Below are positions 55,419 through 63,493 of a stretch of 64,000 nucleotides of DNA, in pieces. Both the position numbers and the translations under genes were made by a program. How positions within the stretch are numbered: position 1 is the first letter of the stretch; each line of letters opens with the position of its first letter. The stretch covers positions 1,054,001-1,118,000 of the forward strand of contig NZ_JACXAA010000001.1 in the NCBI RefSeq assembly GCF_014699035.1, written 5' to 3'. Source of the DNA: Spirosoma validum. GTDB taxonomy: Bacteria > Bacteroidota > Bacteroidia > Cytophagales > Spirosomataceae. The notes below the pieces were generated by a model, which was given only the letters and a program-made list of their open reading frames with translations, had not been told where the DNA came from and ran no database searches.

Positions 55419-56090
55419 ATGTCGATACGCATTCTTGTTGCCGATGACCACTCTGTCGTACGAAAAGGGATTCGGATGTTATTGGAAGACGAAGCCGATA
55501 TGCAAATCATAGGGGAAGCTTCGGATGGCGACGAAGCCATCGAAATGCTTTCCAACATAGAACCCGACGTACTCTTATTGGATATCACCATGCCCCGCAT
55601 GTCGGGAATCGAAGCGCTAAAAGTTATTTCGCAGCAGTATCCCAAAGTGCGGACACTGATGTTCAGCATGCACAACAATCCGGATTACATTCTGAAAGCC
55701 GTACAGAACGGTGCCGCTGGCTATCTGCTCAAGGACACGGGGCAGGAGGAAATATTGCAGGCAGTACGTAGTGTGGTCAATGGTGATTTATATTATCCAG
55801 CCAATGCGTCGTCGGTTATCATTCAGCACTTCATTTTACTGAATAATTCTCATAAGAAGGAATCGGTGGTTTTAAGTCCGAAGACGCCATCCGTTTGGAA
55901 TAAAATTACCTCCCGGGAAGCTCAAATTCTAACCTGTTTAATCGACGGCATGAGCAGTCCCGAAATTGCGGAAAAGTTTGGCATCAGCGCCAATACGGTG
56001 GCTAATCAGCGCGCGAGCATTATCCGCAAAGCAGGCGTCAAAAACACGGTTGATCTAATTCGAAAAGCGCTGGAAGATAAAAATCGGTAA
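55419..56090 (+). CDS. NarL/FixJ-type response regulator
   Basis: 223 residues. The receiver domain has the acid pocket (VADDHSVVRKG), the phospho-acceptor Asp55 (LLLDITMPRMSG) and a conserved Lys in LLKDTG. The LuxR-type HTH is at the C-terminus (ITSREAQILTCLIDGMSSPE to ANTVANQRASIIRKAG). It lies two bases after the NarX-like kinase and probably controls the nir/nas genes, which needs the kinase's ligand to be nitrate. The stop is 17 bases from the end of convergent NagX. Confidence 0.93.
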   Translation: MSIRILVADDHSVVRKGIRMLLEDEADMQIIGEASDGDEAIEMLSNIEPDVLLLDITMPRMSGIEALKVISQQYPKVRTLMFSMHNNPDYILKAVQNGAAGYLLKDTGQEEILQAVRSVVNGDLYYPANASSVIIQHFILLNNSHKKESVVLSPKTPSVWNKITSREAQILTCLIDGMSSPEIAEKFGISANTVANQRASIIRKAGVKNTVDLIRKALEDKNR

Positions 56091-56106
56091 AAGTTATTGG
56101 CGGCTA

Positions 56107-57261
56107 TTAGACTTTGATGATAACATTCTTCCGATACATCCACCACAAAATTACGAACCAGATCAGCACGAACGTTAACGCTCCCGCCAGCGATGCATTC
56201 TTCGGATCGGCGAACGGTGGCGCAATAAATGTTCGATATAAATACTCTTTTGAACCGATTTCACTACCATCGGGCTGGGCAATATGAATCAGGTTCATAA
56301 TGCGGGGGATTAATCCAGATAGAAAGAAAACGGTAATGGGATTCACCCCAAATACGACGAATAGCGTTACGCCCCGGCGGTAGTTATTGACGTCAATCAG
56401 CCAATAGCACAAAGCAAGGCCCAGCATCGCCAATCCACCCGCCAGCAATACGTATGAACTGGTCCAGAGCGCTTTATTAATGGGAAAGAATCCATCCCAG
56501 ATCAACCCGCCAAGCGTTGTCAGGCAACCCGCTGCAAAGAGCCAGGCTATTTTCTCCGCTGCTGGGCGAGTGCTACGTAACCACGTTCCGGTTAACATTC
56601 CGATTAATCCTGTACCAATAGCGGGGAGTGTACTCAGTAACCCTTCAGGATCCCAGACTTTAGCTACTTTGTAAACGTGCGCTGGCGTTATAACTGTCCG
56701 GTCAATCCAGGCCGCCAGATTAGTTGTAGGCTCTAAGTTGGCAAAGCCGACACCCGGCACTGGCACAATCGTCATCAGCATCCAATACCCAACGAGCAGC
56801 CCGCAAAGGATATAAAGTTGTTGACGTGAGGTTGTCTTCAGGAAGATGAGCGAACAGACCAGATAGACTAGTGAAATGCGCTGTAAAACACCCGGAATAC
56901 GTACCGTCGTAATATCAAACTTTGGGAAGAAATTCAGGAATAGGCCTAGCAAAAATAGCGTCGCGCTACGCCTTACAATTTTCCCTACCACTCCATGCCC
57001 TCTGCCCTTTGCCCCTAACGCAAACGTAATCGACACGCCAACAATGAACAGGAAGAAGGGAAAGATCAGGTCTGTAGGTGTCCAGCCATGCCAGGGCGCG
57101 TGTTCGAGGGGGGCGTAAATATGTCCCCAATCGCCAGGGTTATTGACCAGAACCATAGCAGCCACCGTCAGACCACGGAAAAAATCAAGTGAGAGCAGAC
57201 GCTTCGAAACTGTTTCAGTACGTTGTTGTTGGGGATTATTCGGTAGAACAGACGTCTGCAT
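56107..57261 (-). CDS. nagX: NagX/DUF5009-family membrane acyltransferase-like protein
   Basis: 384 residues from ATG 57261 (MQTSVLPNN); a TTG at 57312 would overlap the previous gene. About ten membrane segments, with RLLSLDFFRGLTVAAMVLVNNPG and TPTDLIFPFFLFIVGVSI, the hallmark of the heparan-alpha-glucosaminide N-acetyltransferase-like/NagX family linked to N-acetylglucosamine uptake. The nagB gene lies close by on the same strand, with two genes in between, which fits amino-sugar metabolism. Confidence 0.85.
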   Translation of the reverse strand: MQTSVLPNNPQQQRTETVSKRLLSLDFFRGLTVAAMVLVNNPGDWGHIYAPLEHAPWHGWTPTDLIFPFFLFIVGVSITFALGAKGRGHGVVGKIVRRSATLFLLGLFLNFFPKFDITTVRIPGVLQRISLVYLVCSLIFLKTTSRQQLYILCGLLVGYWMLMTIVPVPGVGFANLEPTTNLAAWIDRTVITPAHVYKVAKVWDPEGLLSTLPAIGTGLIGMLTGTWLRSTRPAAEKIAWLFAAGCLTTLGGLIWDGFFPINKALWTSSYVLLAGGLAMLGLALCYWLIDVNNYRRGVTLFVVFGVNPITVFFLSGLIPRIMNLIHIAQPDGSEIGSKEYLYRTFIAPPFADPKNASLAGALTFVLIWFVILWWMYRKNVIIKV

Positions 57262-57308
57262 AGGTTTCGGGAAGGTTTCCCGAAGATACAATAAGTTAGA
57301 CGTACGAA

Positions 57309-58082
57309 TCAACTAAATACCTTCGCCAGTTTCTTCTCCAGATCCTTCTCTAATTTCAACAAGCCTTCTGCATTGGGCAAATAGGTTAACGCGCGGTGGT
57401 GGCGCAAATCGAAAGGAATGTCATTGGCTGATTGCGTGATGGGAACGACGAGTTTTCCGAGCGTGTGGGCAACGCCCGTTTCGTAGAACACATTGGGATT
57501 CCGATCCGTAAAGTCGGTGATAACGGCCCTCGACATAAAAATCAGGTCGAACACATCCTGAATCAGAATACTGTTATCCCATATATCATCAGCCCGTTTG
57601 CAGTCGATTCCCAATCGGGCGCACACATTACGTATAGCCAGATACGTACCGGAGAATTTACTTTCGAACGGCATCATCACCGATAGAACATTCGTTTCGA
57701 CGGGCTTATTCGGGATACGAAATACGTCTGGTGCGAACGTAATGACCCGCTCAGGCGCAATGGACTGGACCGTAGAAACAAACTCCGGAACATCCCGAAC
57801 AGGTCGATTCATCGTCGCTTTTTTCGCTTCGACAAACCGTTCTATTTCGTATAAATTCGTATTGCTTTCGCTAATTAATTTCGACAAGACCTGTAAGCTA
57901 TTACCTTCATAATCGTCATCTTTAAAATCCAGACTACGTAACAATCGGGGATGGTCTTCGATCAATTCGAGACTATCGGTTAGATACGCCACTTTAATCC
58001 AGTCCGATTTCGTAAAATGATCCTGAATAAATTCATGCAACGCAAATAGACGTAGCGTTTTTTGTCTGTTTTGGCCGATCAT
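57309..58082 (-). CDS. TIR/nucleoside-deoxyribosyltransferase-like protein with unknown N-terminal domain
   Basis: 257 residues from ATG 58082; a TTG at 58121 lies upstream of the likely promoter. The C-terminal half (about 130-257) has the Rossmann-like core VLSVMMPFE, then VITDFTDRNPNVFYETGVAHTLGK, where Glu201 stands at the catalytic position of nucleoside deoxyribosyltransferase and TIR-like NADase folds. The N-terminal half is helical, with an unusual HPRLLRSLDFKDDDY block that might be a protein-interaction domain. No membrane segment is seen. It could be a signalling or defence effector, but nothing adjacent proves it. Confidence 0.6.
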   Translation of the reverse strand: MIGQNRQKTLRLFALHEFIQDHFTKSDWIKVAYLTDSLELIEDHPRLLRSLDFKDDDYEGNSLQVLSKLISESNTNLYEIERFVEAKKATMNRPVRDVPEFVSTVQSIAPERVITFAPDVFRIPNKPVETNVLSVMMPFESKFSGTYLAIRNVCARLGIDCKRADDIWDNSILIQDVFDLIFMSRAVITDFTDRNPNVFYETGVAHTLGKLVVPITQSANDIPFDLRHHRALTYLPNAEGLLKLEKDLEKKLAKVFS

Positions 58083-58099
58083 TAAGAAGACGTTGAATG

Positions 58100-58131
58100 C
58101 AAGTATATAATACAAGTGCAATACTATTCAA
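58100..58131 (-). promoter_or_regulatory. Promoter of the TIR/deoxyribosyltransferase-like gene
   Basis: On the minus strand TTG (complement of 58129-58131), a 21-base spacer and TATACTTG (complement of 58100-58107) match the Bacteroidota promoter with one change in the -7. Transcription would start near 58093, about 11 bases before ATG 58082. Confidence 0.45.
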
Positions 58132-58171
58132 TTTTTATATTATAGTAAATAAGAAGATACATTTTTTAATA

Positions 58172-58230
58172 GGTATCACGGACTTTAGTCCGTTCTGTTA
58201 TCATAAAAACGGACTAAAGTCCGTGATACC
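58172..58230. repeat. REP-like palindrome pair downstream of the RAYT gene
   Basis: Arms 58172-58194 and 58208-58230 (23 bases) are reverse complements, GGTATCACGGACTTTAGTCC and onward. Each arm is itself a near palindrome (ACGGACTtTAGTCCGT), so the unit is a BIME-like pair. The right arm encodes the last residues of the RAYT. Confidence 0.85.
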
Positions 58231-58876
58231 GGGGACTTAGGTAAGTATGAGGCCAATCCTGCCAATTTTCTGTTAATCCAGCTTTTACAGGATTTTGAAG
58301 CACATAGTTGATAATCCGGTTTAACTCCGCCGAATCACGAACGTAGTGGTCGTAATATTCTGGTTGCCAGAAAGCACCTGTGCGATTAAGAAACAGATTA
58401 GCGACCCTTGCGGAGCCGCCTTTGATACGTTTGAGCACGAGAAATAATTGTGTATAATTCTCGGCGTGAATCGCTTCAGAGGGATTAAGCAAGTCCAATT
58501 GGATAGCCATATCCACAACAATATGAACATGATTGGGCATGATGCAGTATGCCAATAATTCATAATGGATGTTGTCAAACTCGTGGAGTTTAGTCTTTAC
58601 TAGATCAGCAACTTCAGCGTGAGCCAACCAGTTGGGTCCGTGTTGGCAAGTATCTAAAATATGATCGACCCGCGCGAAATGGCGTATGTGTTCTTTATAA
58701 AGCTGATCAGTGTTGCTGCCTGATTTTTCTATACGGGAAAATGCCAGCTCTTTTTCTTCCTGTAAGCGTTCGTATACGTCATGAGGAATGGCCCCTCTCA
58801 GATTAAACGTCACGAAAAAAGTGGCTCCAATGTGTTGCCAGTGTGGGAGTTGTCTGTAATATTCTGTTGTAATCAT
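58214..58876 (-). CDS. REP-associated tyrosine transposase (RAYT, Y1_Tnp family)
   Basis: 220 residues. The HUH motif is His116-Val-His118 in MPNHVHIVVDM, and the tyrosine region is FWQPEYYDHYVRD near residue 170. These are hallmarks of the single-strand nucleases related to IS200/IS605 TnpA that act on REP palindromes. Unlike an IS it has no terminal element ends beyond the REP pairs. It starts two bases after one palindrome and its last residues (RYHGL) are encoded inside the other. It is probably a domesticated or semi-mobile unit between the TIR-like gene and nagB. Confidence 0.9.
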   Translation of the reverse strand: MITTEYYRQLPHWQHIGATFFVTFNLRGAIPHDVYERLQEEKELAFSRIEKSGSNTDQLYKEHIRHFARVDHILDTCQHGPNWLAHAEVADLVKTKLHEFDNIHYELLAYCIMPNHVHIVVDMAIQLDLLNPSEAIHAENYTQLFLVLKRIKGGSARVANLFLNRTGAFWQPEYYDHYVRDSAELNRIINYVLQNPVKAGLTENWQDWPHTYLSPRYHGL

Positions 58877-58878
58877 GC

Positions 58879-58945
58879 AGGTACCACGGACTTTAGTCCG
58901 TTTTTCCTTTGAGACGGAAAAAACGGACTAAAGTCCGTGGTACCT
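58879..58945. repeat. REP-like palindrome pair upstream of the RAYT gene
   Basis: Arms 58879-58905 and 58919-58945 (27 bases), perfect reverse complements with the same core as the downstream pair (CACGGACTTTAGTCCG) except GTACC for GTATC. Its right arm begins just before the nagB stop (58944-58946). Confidence 0.85.
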
Positions 58946-60926
58946 AAAAGCGCCAGCGGACGAAGGCTTCCATGGCTTCGTATTCGGCTAATCCGAGTCG
59001 GTTATAAATTTCAGCGGTTCCACGGTTACGTTCTTCGGCACGCTGCCAGAACTCACGAGAATCGGTGCCTTGATACACAACGCCGTCTTTCTGCGACTGG
59101 TGCTTGAAAATACCCAAGCGCTTTTTCGTCACCTGATCGGGTGACATTGGTACGGCCATTTCGATTTCGCTGACGTCCCACTCGGCCCAGGCGCCCCGGT
59201 AAAGCCAGACCCAGCAGTCTTTCATAAAATCCTTATCCTTCAGGCGACGAACCGATTCCAGCACGGCGTCTAAGCAGACTTTGTGGGTGCCGTGCGGATC
59301 GGCAAGATCGCCAGCCGCGTAGATTTGATGCGGTTTGATCTCCTCGATCAGCGCCATTGTAATCAAAATATCTTCTTCGCTCAGCGGTTTTTTCGCTACA
59401 GTCCCGGTTTCGTAGAACGGCATGTTCATGAAATGCGCATTCTCGACCGGAATCCCGACAAACCGACAGGTTGCTTTGGCTTCGCCCATCCGAATCAAGC
59501 CCTTCACGTAGCGTACTTCGGTGGTGTCCATCTCAGAATCCTTTTTCTCCCGTAAAGAGGCAGCGGCATCCTGGAAAATCCGGGTCGCTTCGGGACTGTC
59601 GATGCCAAATTTCGTATTGAAATCCACTACGTAGTCCGCGAAACGTAACGCTTCATCATCGGCAACGGCAATGTTACCGGAGGTCTGGTAACCCACGTGA
59701 ACTTCGTGGCCCTGATCGCGCAGACGCTGGAACGTACCGCCCATCGAAATGATATCGTCATCGGGGTGGGGGCTGAAAATCAGGCAGCGTTTGTGCGCAG
59801 GCAATGCCCGTTCGGGGCGATTTGTATCATCGGCATTCGGTTTGCCACCCGGCCAGCCCGTAATGGTATGCTGAAGCTGGTTGAAAACGTCGATGTTAAT
59901 ATCGTATGCCTGACCGTACTGCGCCAGCAGATCGCTCATCCCGTTGTCGTTGTAATCGCGGTCGGTCAGCTTGAGAATTGGCTTGCTGAGGGCCATCGAC
60001 AGATACGTGACGGCCTTTTTCTTCATCTTGTTGTCCCACTCAACCGAATCCACCAGCCAGGGTGTTTTCATGCGGGTCAACTCCGAAGCAGCCGCTTCAT
60101 CAATCACAAACAATGCATTCGGGTGCGTTTGCAGATACGAGGCCGGGTTCAGTTCGGTTACGAGGCCCTCTACAGCACCACGGATCACTGGCGCTTTTCG
60201 TTCACCCCAGGCCAGCAATACCACCCGTTTAGCGCTAAGAATACTTGAAACCCCCATCGTAATCGCTTTACGAGGGGTTTTAGGTAACCCACCAAAGTCA
60301 ACTGAAGCAGCCGCCCGCGTCGAGTTATCGAGCATCATCAGGCGGGTGTGCGAGTTGATCAGCGAGCCCGGTTCGTTGAAACCGATGTGACCGTTCCCAC
60401 CAATCCCCAGCAACTGAAAATCCAGCCCACCAGCGGCTTCAATTTCGGCTTCGTATTTCTTCGTAAACTCGGCAACTTTATCCGTCTGAAGCGTACCGTC
60501 AGGAACGTGGTAATTTCCCTGCGGAATGTCCACATGGTCGAACAATTGTTCCCGCATGAATCGCCAGTAGCTCTGTAGCGAATCCGGCTCCATTGGGTAG
60601 TATTCGTCCAGATTGAACGTAACAACGTTATGGAAACTAAGGCCTTCTTCGCGGTGCATCCGAATCAGTTCGGCATAAACCGTTTTGGGCGAAGAGCCCG
60701 TCGCTAAACCCAGAATGCAGGGTTTACCTTCGTTTTGTTTCTGACGAATCAGGTCAGCAATTTCCTGCGCTACGGCTCGTGATGCCGCTTTAGCATCCGC
60801 GTAAATGTGCGTAGGGATTTTTTCGTACGTAATGGCCGACTGAATCGGGCCGCCTGTCGATACGACACCTGCCGGGGCTTCACTTAATCCGCCTGGGTTG
60901 TCGAGTATGGAAGACTCCGTGATCAT
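58944..60926 (-). CDS. nagB: Glucosamine-6-phosphate deaminase fused to a PIG-L/LmbE deacetylase-like domain
   Basis: A 660-residue two-domain protein. The N-terminal NagB domain (about 40-285) has GLATGSSPKTVYAELIRMH, FNLDEYYPM with the catalytic Asp, and GIGGNGHIGFNEPG. It converts glucosamine-6-phosphate to fructose-6-phosphate and ammonium. The C-terminal domain (about 380-630) has the zinc motif of PIG-L/LmbE deacetylases, IFSPHPDDDIISMGG, and a late DPHGTHKVCLDAV; it may remove acetyl groups from N-acetylglucosamine compounds. The fusion is known in Bacteroidota. Its 3' end abuts the REP palindrome. Confidence 0.92.
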   Translation of the reverse strand: MITESSILDNPGGLSEAPAGVVSTGGPIQSAITYEKIPTHIYADAKAASRAVAQEIADLIRQKQNEGKPCILGLATGSSPKTVYAELIRMHREEGLSFHNVVTFNLDEYYPMEPDSLQSYWRFMREQLFDHVDIPQGNYHVPDGTLQTDKVAEFTKKYEAEIEAAGGLDFQLLGIGGNGHIGFNEPGSLINSHTRLMMLDNSTRAAASVDFGGLPKTPRKAITMGVSSILSAKRVVLLAWGERKAPVIRGAVEGLVTELNPASYLQTHPNALFVIDEAAASELTRMKTPWLVDSVEWDNKMKKKAVTYLSMALSKPILKLTDRDYNDNGMSDLLAQYGQAYDINIDVFNQLQHTITGWPGGKPNADDTNRPERALPAHKRCLIFSPHPDDDIISMGGTFQRLRDQGHEVHVGYQTSGNIAVADDEALRFADYVVDFNTKFGIDSPEATRIFQDAAASLREKKDSEMDTTEVRYVKGLIRMGEAKATCRFVGIPVENAHFMNMPFYETGTVAKKPLSEEDILITMALIEEIKPHQIYAAGDLADPHGTHKVCLDAVLESVRRLKDKDFMKDCWVWLYRGAWAEWDVSEIEMAVPMSPDQVTKKRLGIFKHQSQKDGVVYQGTDSREFWQRAEERNRGTAEIYNRLGLAEYEAMEAFVRWRF

Positions 60927-61070
60927 GCGCTATGAGGAGGAGAGATGGTTTTGAGACAGCAAATGTCGCAAAAAATCAGGGAGTTCGCACAAATTCAGTC
61001 AGTCACTACGGCCAAAACGACAACATTTTTAAAATTTTTTATTAATTGGTCTCAAATCTCCCTCTTCTAC

Positions 61071-62213
61071 TTATTGACGGGCCAACTCATCGGCGATCAC
61101 CGCGGTCTCAAGCGATTCCAAGCCATTCTCTTCGCGAATGATTCGGTGCGTACCGGGATAATGAATCGCGCTAACCTGATCGCGGAACATTAACCGCAGT
61201 AATTCGCTGTAGATATGTTGTTTCTCATCGCCAAAGCCGAAGCGCAGTTCAATCTGCTGATACGCTTCAAATTCTTTATGACGACCACGTATTACTCGGT
61301 CTTTGCCGCCGATATTGGCCGTTACGTTCAGTTGAGCCGCCGGGAACAGATCCATCAGCGCCCGGGTCGTTTCCTCATCGGCTACGCAACGCAGAATCAT
61401 CCGGGTTGGCACCCACTCAAACAACGTAATATCACCCCGCTCGAACACCAGCCGCATTTCCTGGCGGTCCATGCGCCCGGTCTGCGTAAACCCGTGGTAG
61501 AAGTTGACTAACTTTTTGCCCGTTTCATCGTCACCGTATTCGACGGTTGCCTGTACCTGATCTTCTATATCGTTACTGTCGGGTCGTTTTAAAATCTGGG
61601 ACGATTTCACTGTTCCCTCACCAAGCCAGCCCGCAAACATGTCGAAGAAGTGAACGCCGTGCTCAATGAAAATACCACCACTTTTGCTACGGTCCCAGAA
61701 CCAGTGTTCGGGCGAAAGACCTTCGTCACCCGCGTAATTCTCGAAATAACCGTGCAGAAATTCACCAAGCAGTTTTTTATCGATCAGGTGTTTAACGCGG
61801 GCATACATCGGGTTGTAGCGCTGCATCAGGTTCGTAACCATCAGCAAGCCCTTTTCTTTCGCCAGCGCGATCATCTCGGCACCCTGTTCGGGGTTCATCG
61901 CCAGCGGTTTTTCACAGATCACGTGCTTACCCGCATTCAGCGCCAGCATCGACTGCTCGTAATGCAGAAACGGGGGCGTAGCAATGTAAATCAGATCGAC
62001 ATCTGGGTGATTCACCAATTCTTCGAGGCTTCCCAGTTGCTCGGCGCCAAACCGCTTGGCTACGGTAATGGCTTCTTCCCGCTTAGACCCGGCAATGGCC
62101 ACTAGTTTTGTATGGGGTGTTTGTAAAAATTGCTGAACCGCGAACAGGCCAAAACCGCCCATTCCGATTACGCCAAGCCCAATTGTCCGATCTTCCGACG
62201 CGTTTGCTTCCAT
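61071..62213 (-). CDS. Gfo/Idh/MocA-family oxidoreductase
   Basis: 380 residues. The N-terminal Rossmann motif GVIGMGGFGLFAVQQF binds NAD(P), and the EKPLAMN motif carries the conserved Lys. The substrate-binding C-terminal half includes WFWDRSKSGGIFIEHGVHFFD, with a catalytic His. Such enzymes act on sugars, inositols or their derivatives; the substrate is unknown, but an adjacent amino-sugar gene suggests carbohydrate metabolism. Confidence 0.9.
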   Translation of the reverse strand: MEANASEDRTIGLGVIGMGGFGLFAVQQFLQTPHTKLVAIAGSKREEAITVAKRFGAEQLGSLEELVNHPDVDLIYIATPPFLHYEQSMLALNAGKHVICEKPLAMNPEQGAEMIALAKEKGLLMVTNLMQRYNPMYARVKHLIDKKLLGEFLHGYFENYAGDEGLSPEHWFWDRSKSGGIFIEHGVHFFDMFAGWLGEGTVKSSQILKRPDSNDIEDQVQATVEYGDDETGKKLVNFYHGFTQTGRMDRQEMRLVFERGDITLFEWVPTRMILRCVADEETTRALMDLFPAAQLNVTANIGGKDRVIRGRHKEFEAYQQIELRFGFGDEKQHIYSELLRLMFRDQVSAIHYPGTHRIIREENGLESLETAVIADELARQ

Positions 62214-62288
62214 GATTTGTGTGTTGTATCCACAGAAACAACCGTCTGCATAGCACTTATGTTGGCAGAAGTTGGCCCCGACGTACCA

Positions 62289-62897
62289 TTAGCTCAGCTG
62301 GCGCGTCCAGTAAATCATTGGTTTAGCCGTTTCAACAGCCTCCGTACGGTCGAGCCAGGTAAACGCACTTTTCAGACGGGTATCCTGCTGATACCCACGC
62401 TTAATCCAGAATGCATCGAGCGGTTTATAGCCTTCGGGACGTAATGGATGGGTATCGGGCCGCTGAACAGCACAAAAACAAGCGGTCGTATATTGACCAA
62501 ACTGGCGAGCGTGGGCTTCCCGTTCGTCGAAGAATGTATGCCCTAAACCCATGCCTCGATAATCGGGCAACAGAATACTCTCACCAAAGTAAAAGATCGT
62601 GTCCAGATCGTAGCCCCGTTGCTCAAAAGGGTAGCGCACCTCGTCGGTTTCGTCCCGCAAAGGCAAGGCTGTGGTTGCCCCAATCATCCGGTCGCCATCG
62701 TAGGCAGCAAACAGGAACGACCGTTCGGAGCGGGCGTAGGTTTCCAGGTAGTTTTTTTCATAGGCCACCGTTCCTTCGTAGAGATACGGAAAGTCATAGA
62801 ACACGGCGATACGTAGCGCAGCTAGGTCGTCAAAAACAGTCTGGAACGCCCGCCCGGTCAGCCGGACGAACGTAAGGGATGGTGCTATCTCTGCCAA
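62289..62897 (-). CDS. GNAT-family N-acetyltransferase
   Basis: 202 residues from a TTG at 62897, five bases after the SnoaL-like stop; the upstream frame runs into that gene and is unlikely. The acetyl-CoA loop is seen in ESILLPDYRGMGLGHTFFDERE, with the preceding FLFAAYDGDRMIGATTALPL strand. The acceptor is unknown. It is in an operon with the SnoaL-like gene upstream. Confidence 0.8.
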   Translation of the reverse strand: MAEIAPSLTFVRLTGRAFQTVFDDLAALRIAVFYDFPYLYEGTVAYEKNYLETYARSERSFLFAAYDGDRMIGATTALPLRDETDEVRYPFEQRGYDLDTIFYFGESILLPDYRGMGLGHTFFDEREAHARQFGQYTTACFCAVQRPDTHPLRPEGYKPLDAFWIKRGYQQDTRLKSAFTWLDRTEAVETAKPMIYWTRQLS

Positions 62898-62901
62898 GAT
62901 T

Positions 62902-63309
62902 TTATTGATTTCCCAAAACCAGCGATTCCCAGAGGGGCAAATTGTAATACGTAGTGATTCGGGTAATCTGTCCGTCTGCCACTTCAAGAAAAGCACCGGC
63001 AGGCAATACGTAAGTTTGACCGGTAGCCGCTGGCAAATCGCCGTCGGTGCTTTTATAGACGCCGTTTACGACGAACTCACAAGCTACCCGACGATCGGTT
63101 GGCTCAGTCATGATTACCATGTCGGTCAGCGTCTCGTCGTAGCAGTCGTCCATGTGCTGAACGAACTGGCTGAAGAGGTCTTTGCCAACGCGCGTTGCGC
63201 CCTGATTACTATCGTGTTGAATATCGGCATGAACGAGGCTGAGCATAGTAGCCCAGTCTTTGCGGTTAAAAGCGTCGTAATAGCGGGTAACGGTATCGAG
63301 CGAAGTCAT
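62902..63309 (-). CDS. SnoaL/NTF2-like (ketosteroid-isomerase-type) protein
   Basis: 135 residues from ATG 63309; a TTG two codons earlier is possible. It has the typical alpha+beta cone fold pattern: TVTRYYDAFNRKDWATMLSL, then VHADIQHD, GKDLFSQFVQH and ITRITTYYNLPLW. The family includes isomerases, polyketide cyclases and non-catalytic binding proteins, so the exact role is unclear. TATCTTTG (minus strand, 63336-63343) upstream fits a -7 box. Confidence 0.85.
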   Translation of the reverse strand: MTSLDTVTRYYDAFNRKDWATMLSLVHADIQHDSNQGATRVGKDLFSQFVQHMDDCYDETLTDMVIMTEPTDRRVACEFVVNGVYKSTDGDLPAATGQTYVLPAGAFLEVADGQITRITTYYNLPLWESLVLGNQ

Positions 63310-63335
63310 GAACAAACGTTTTCAGATTGATCGGG

Positions 63336-63343
63336 CAAAGATA
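63336..63343 (-). promoter_or_regulatory. Candidate -7 box of the SnoaL/GNAT operon
   Basis: On the minus strand TATCTTTG fully matches TAnnTTTG; the -33 shows only GTG at a 21-base spacing. It lies about 27 bases upstream of ATG 63309. Confidence 0.35.
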
Positions 63344-63493
63344 AGCCATCCGTTTGTAGTCAGGCACGTAGCATATTATATCGCTACAGACACATAACGT
63401 ATCATCAACTGTGGAATTCGGTGAGTATAAGGAGCTTGAGACTGAAAATTCTCGTTTTATCTGATTAACTTTCGGTACTAAAAACCGCTCACC

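Noticed and set aside
58172..58945. A classical insertion sequence
   Set aside because: No target-site duplication or terminal inverted repeats were seen, and the enzyme is RAYT-like rather than an IS transposase.
59697..60248. Plus-strand open frame of 183 codons within nagB
   Set aside because: Antisense to the conserved NagB domain.
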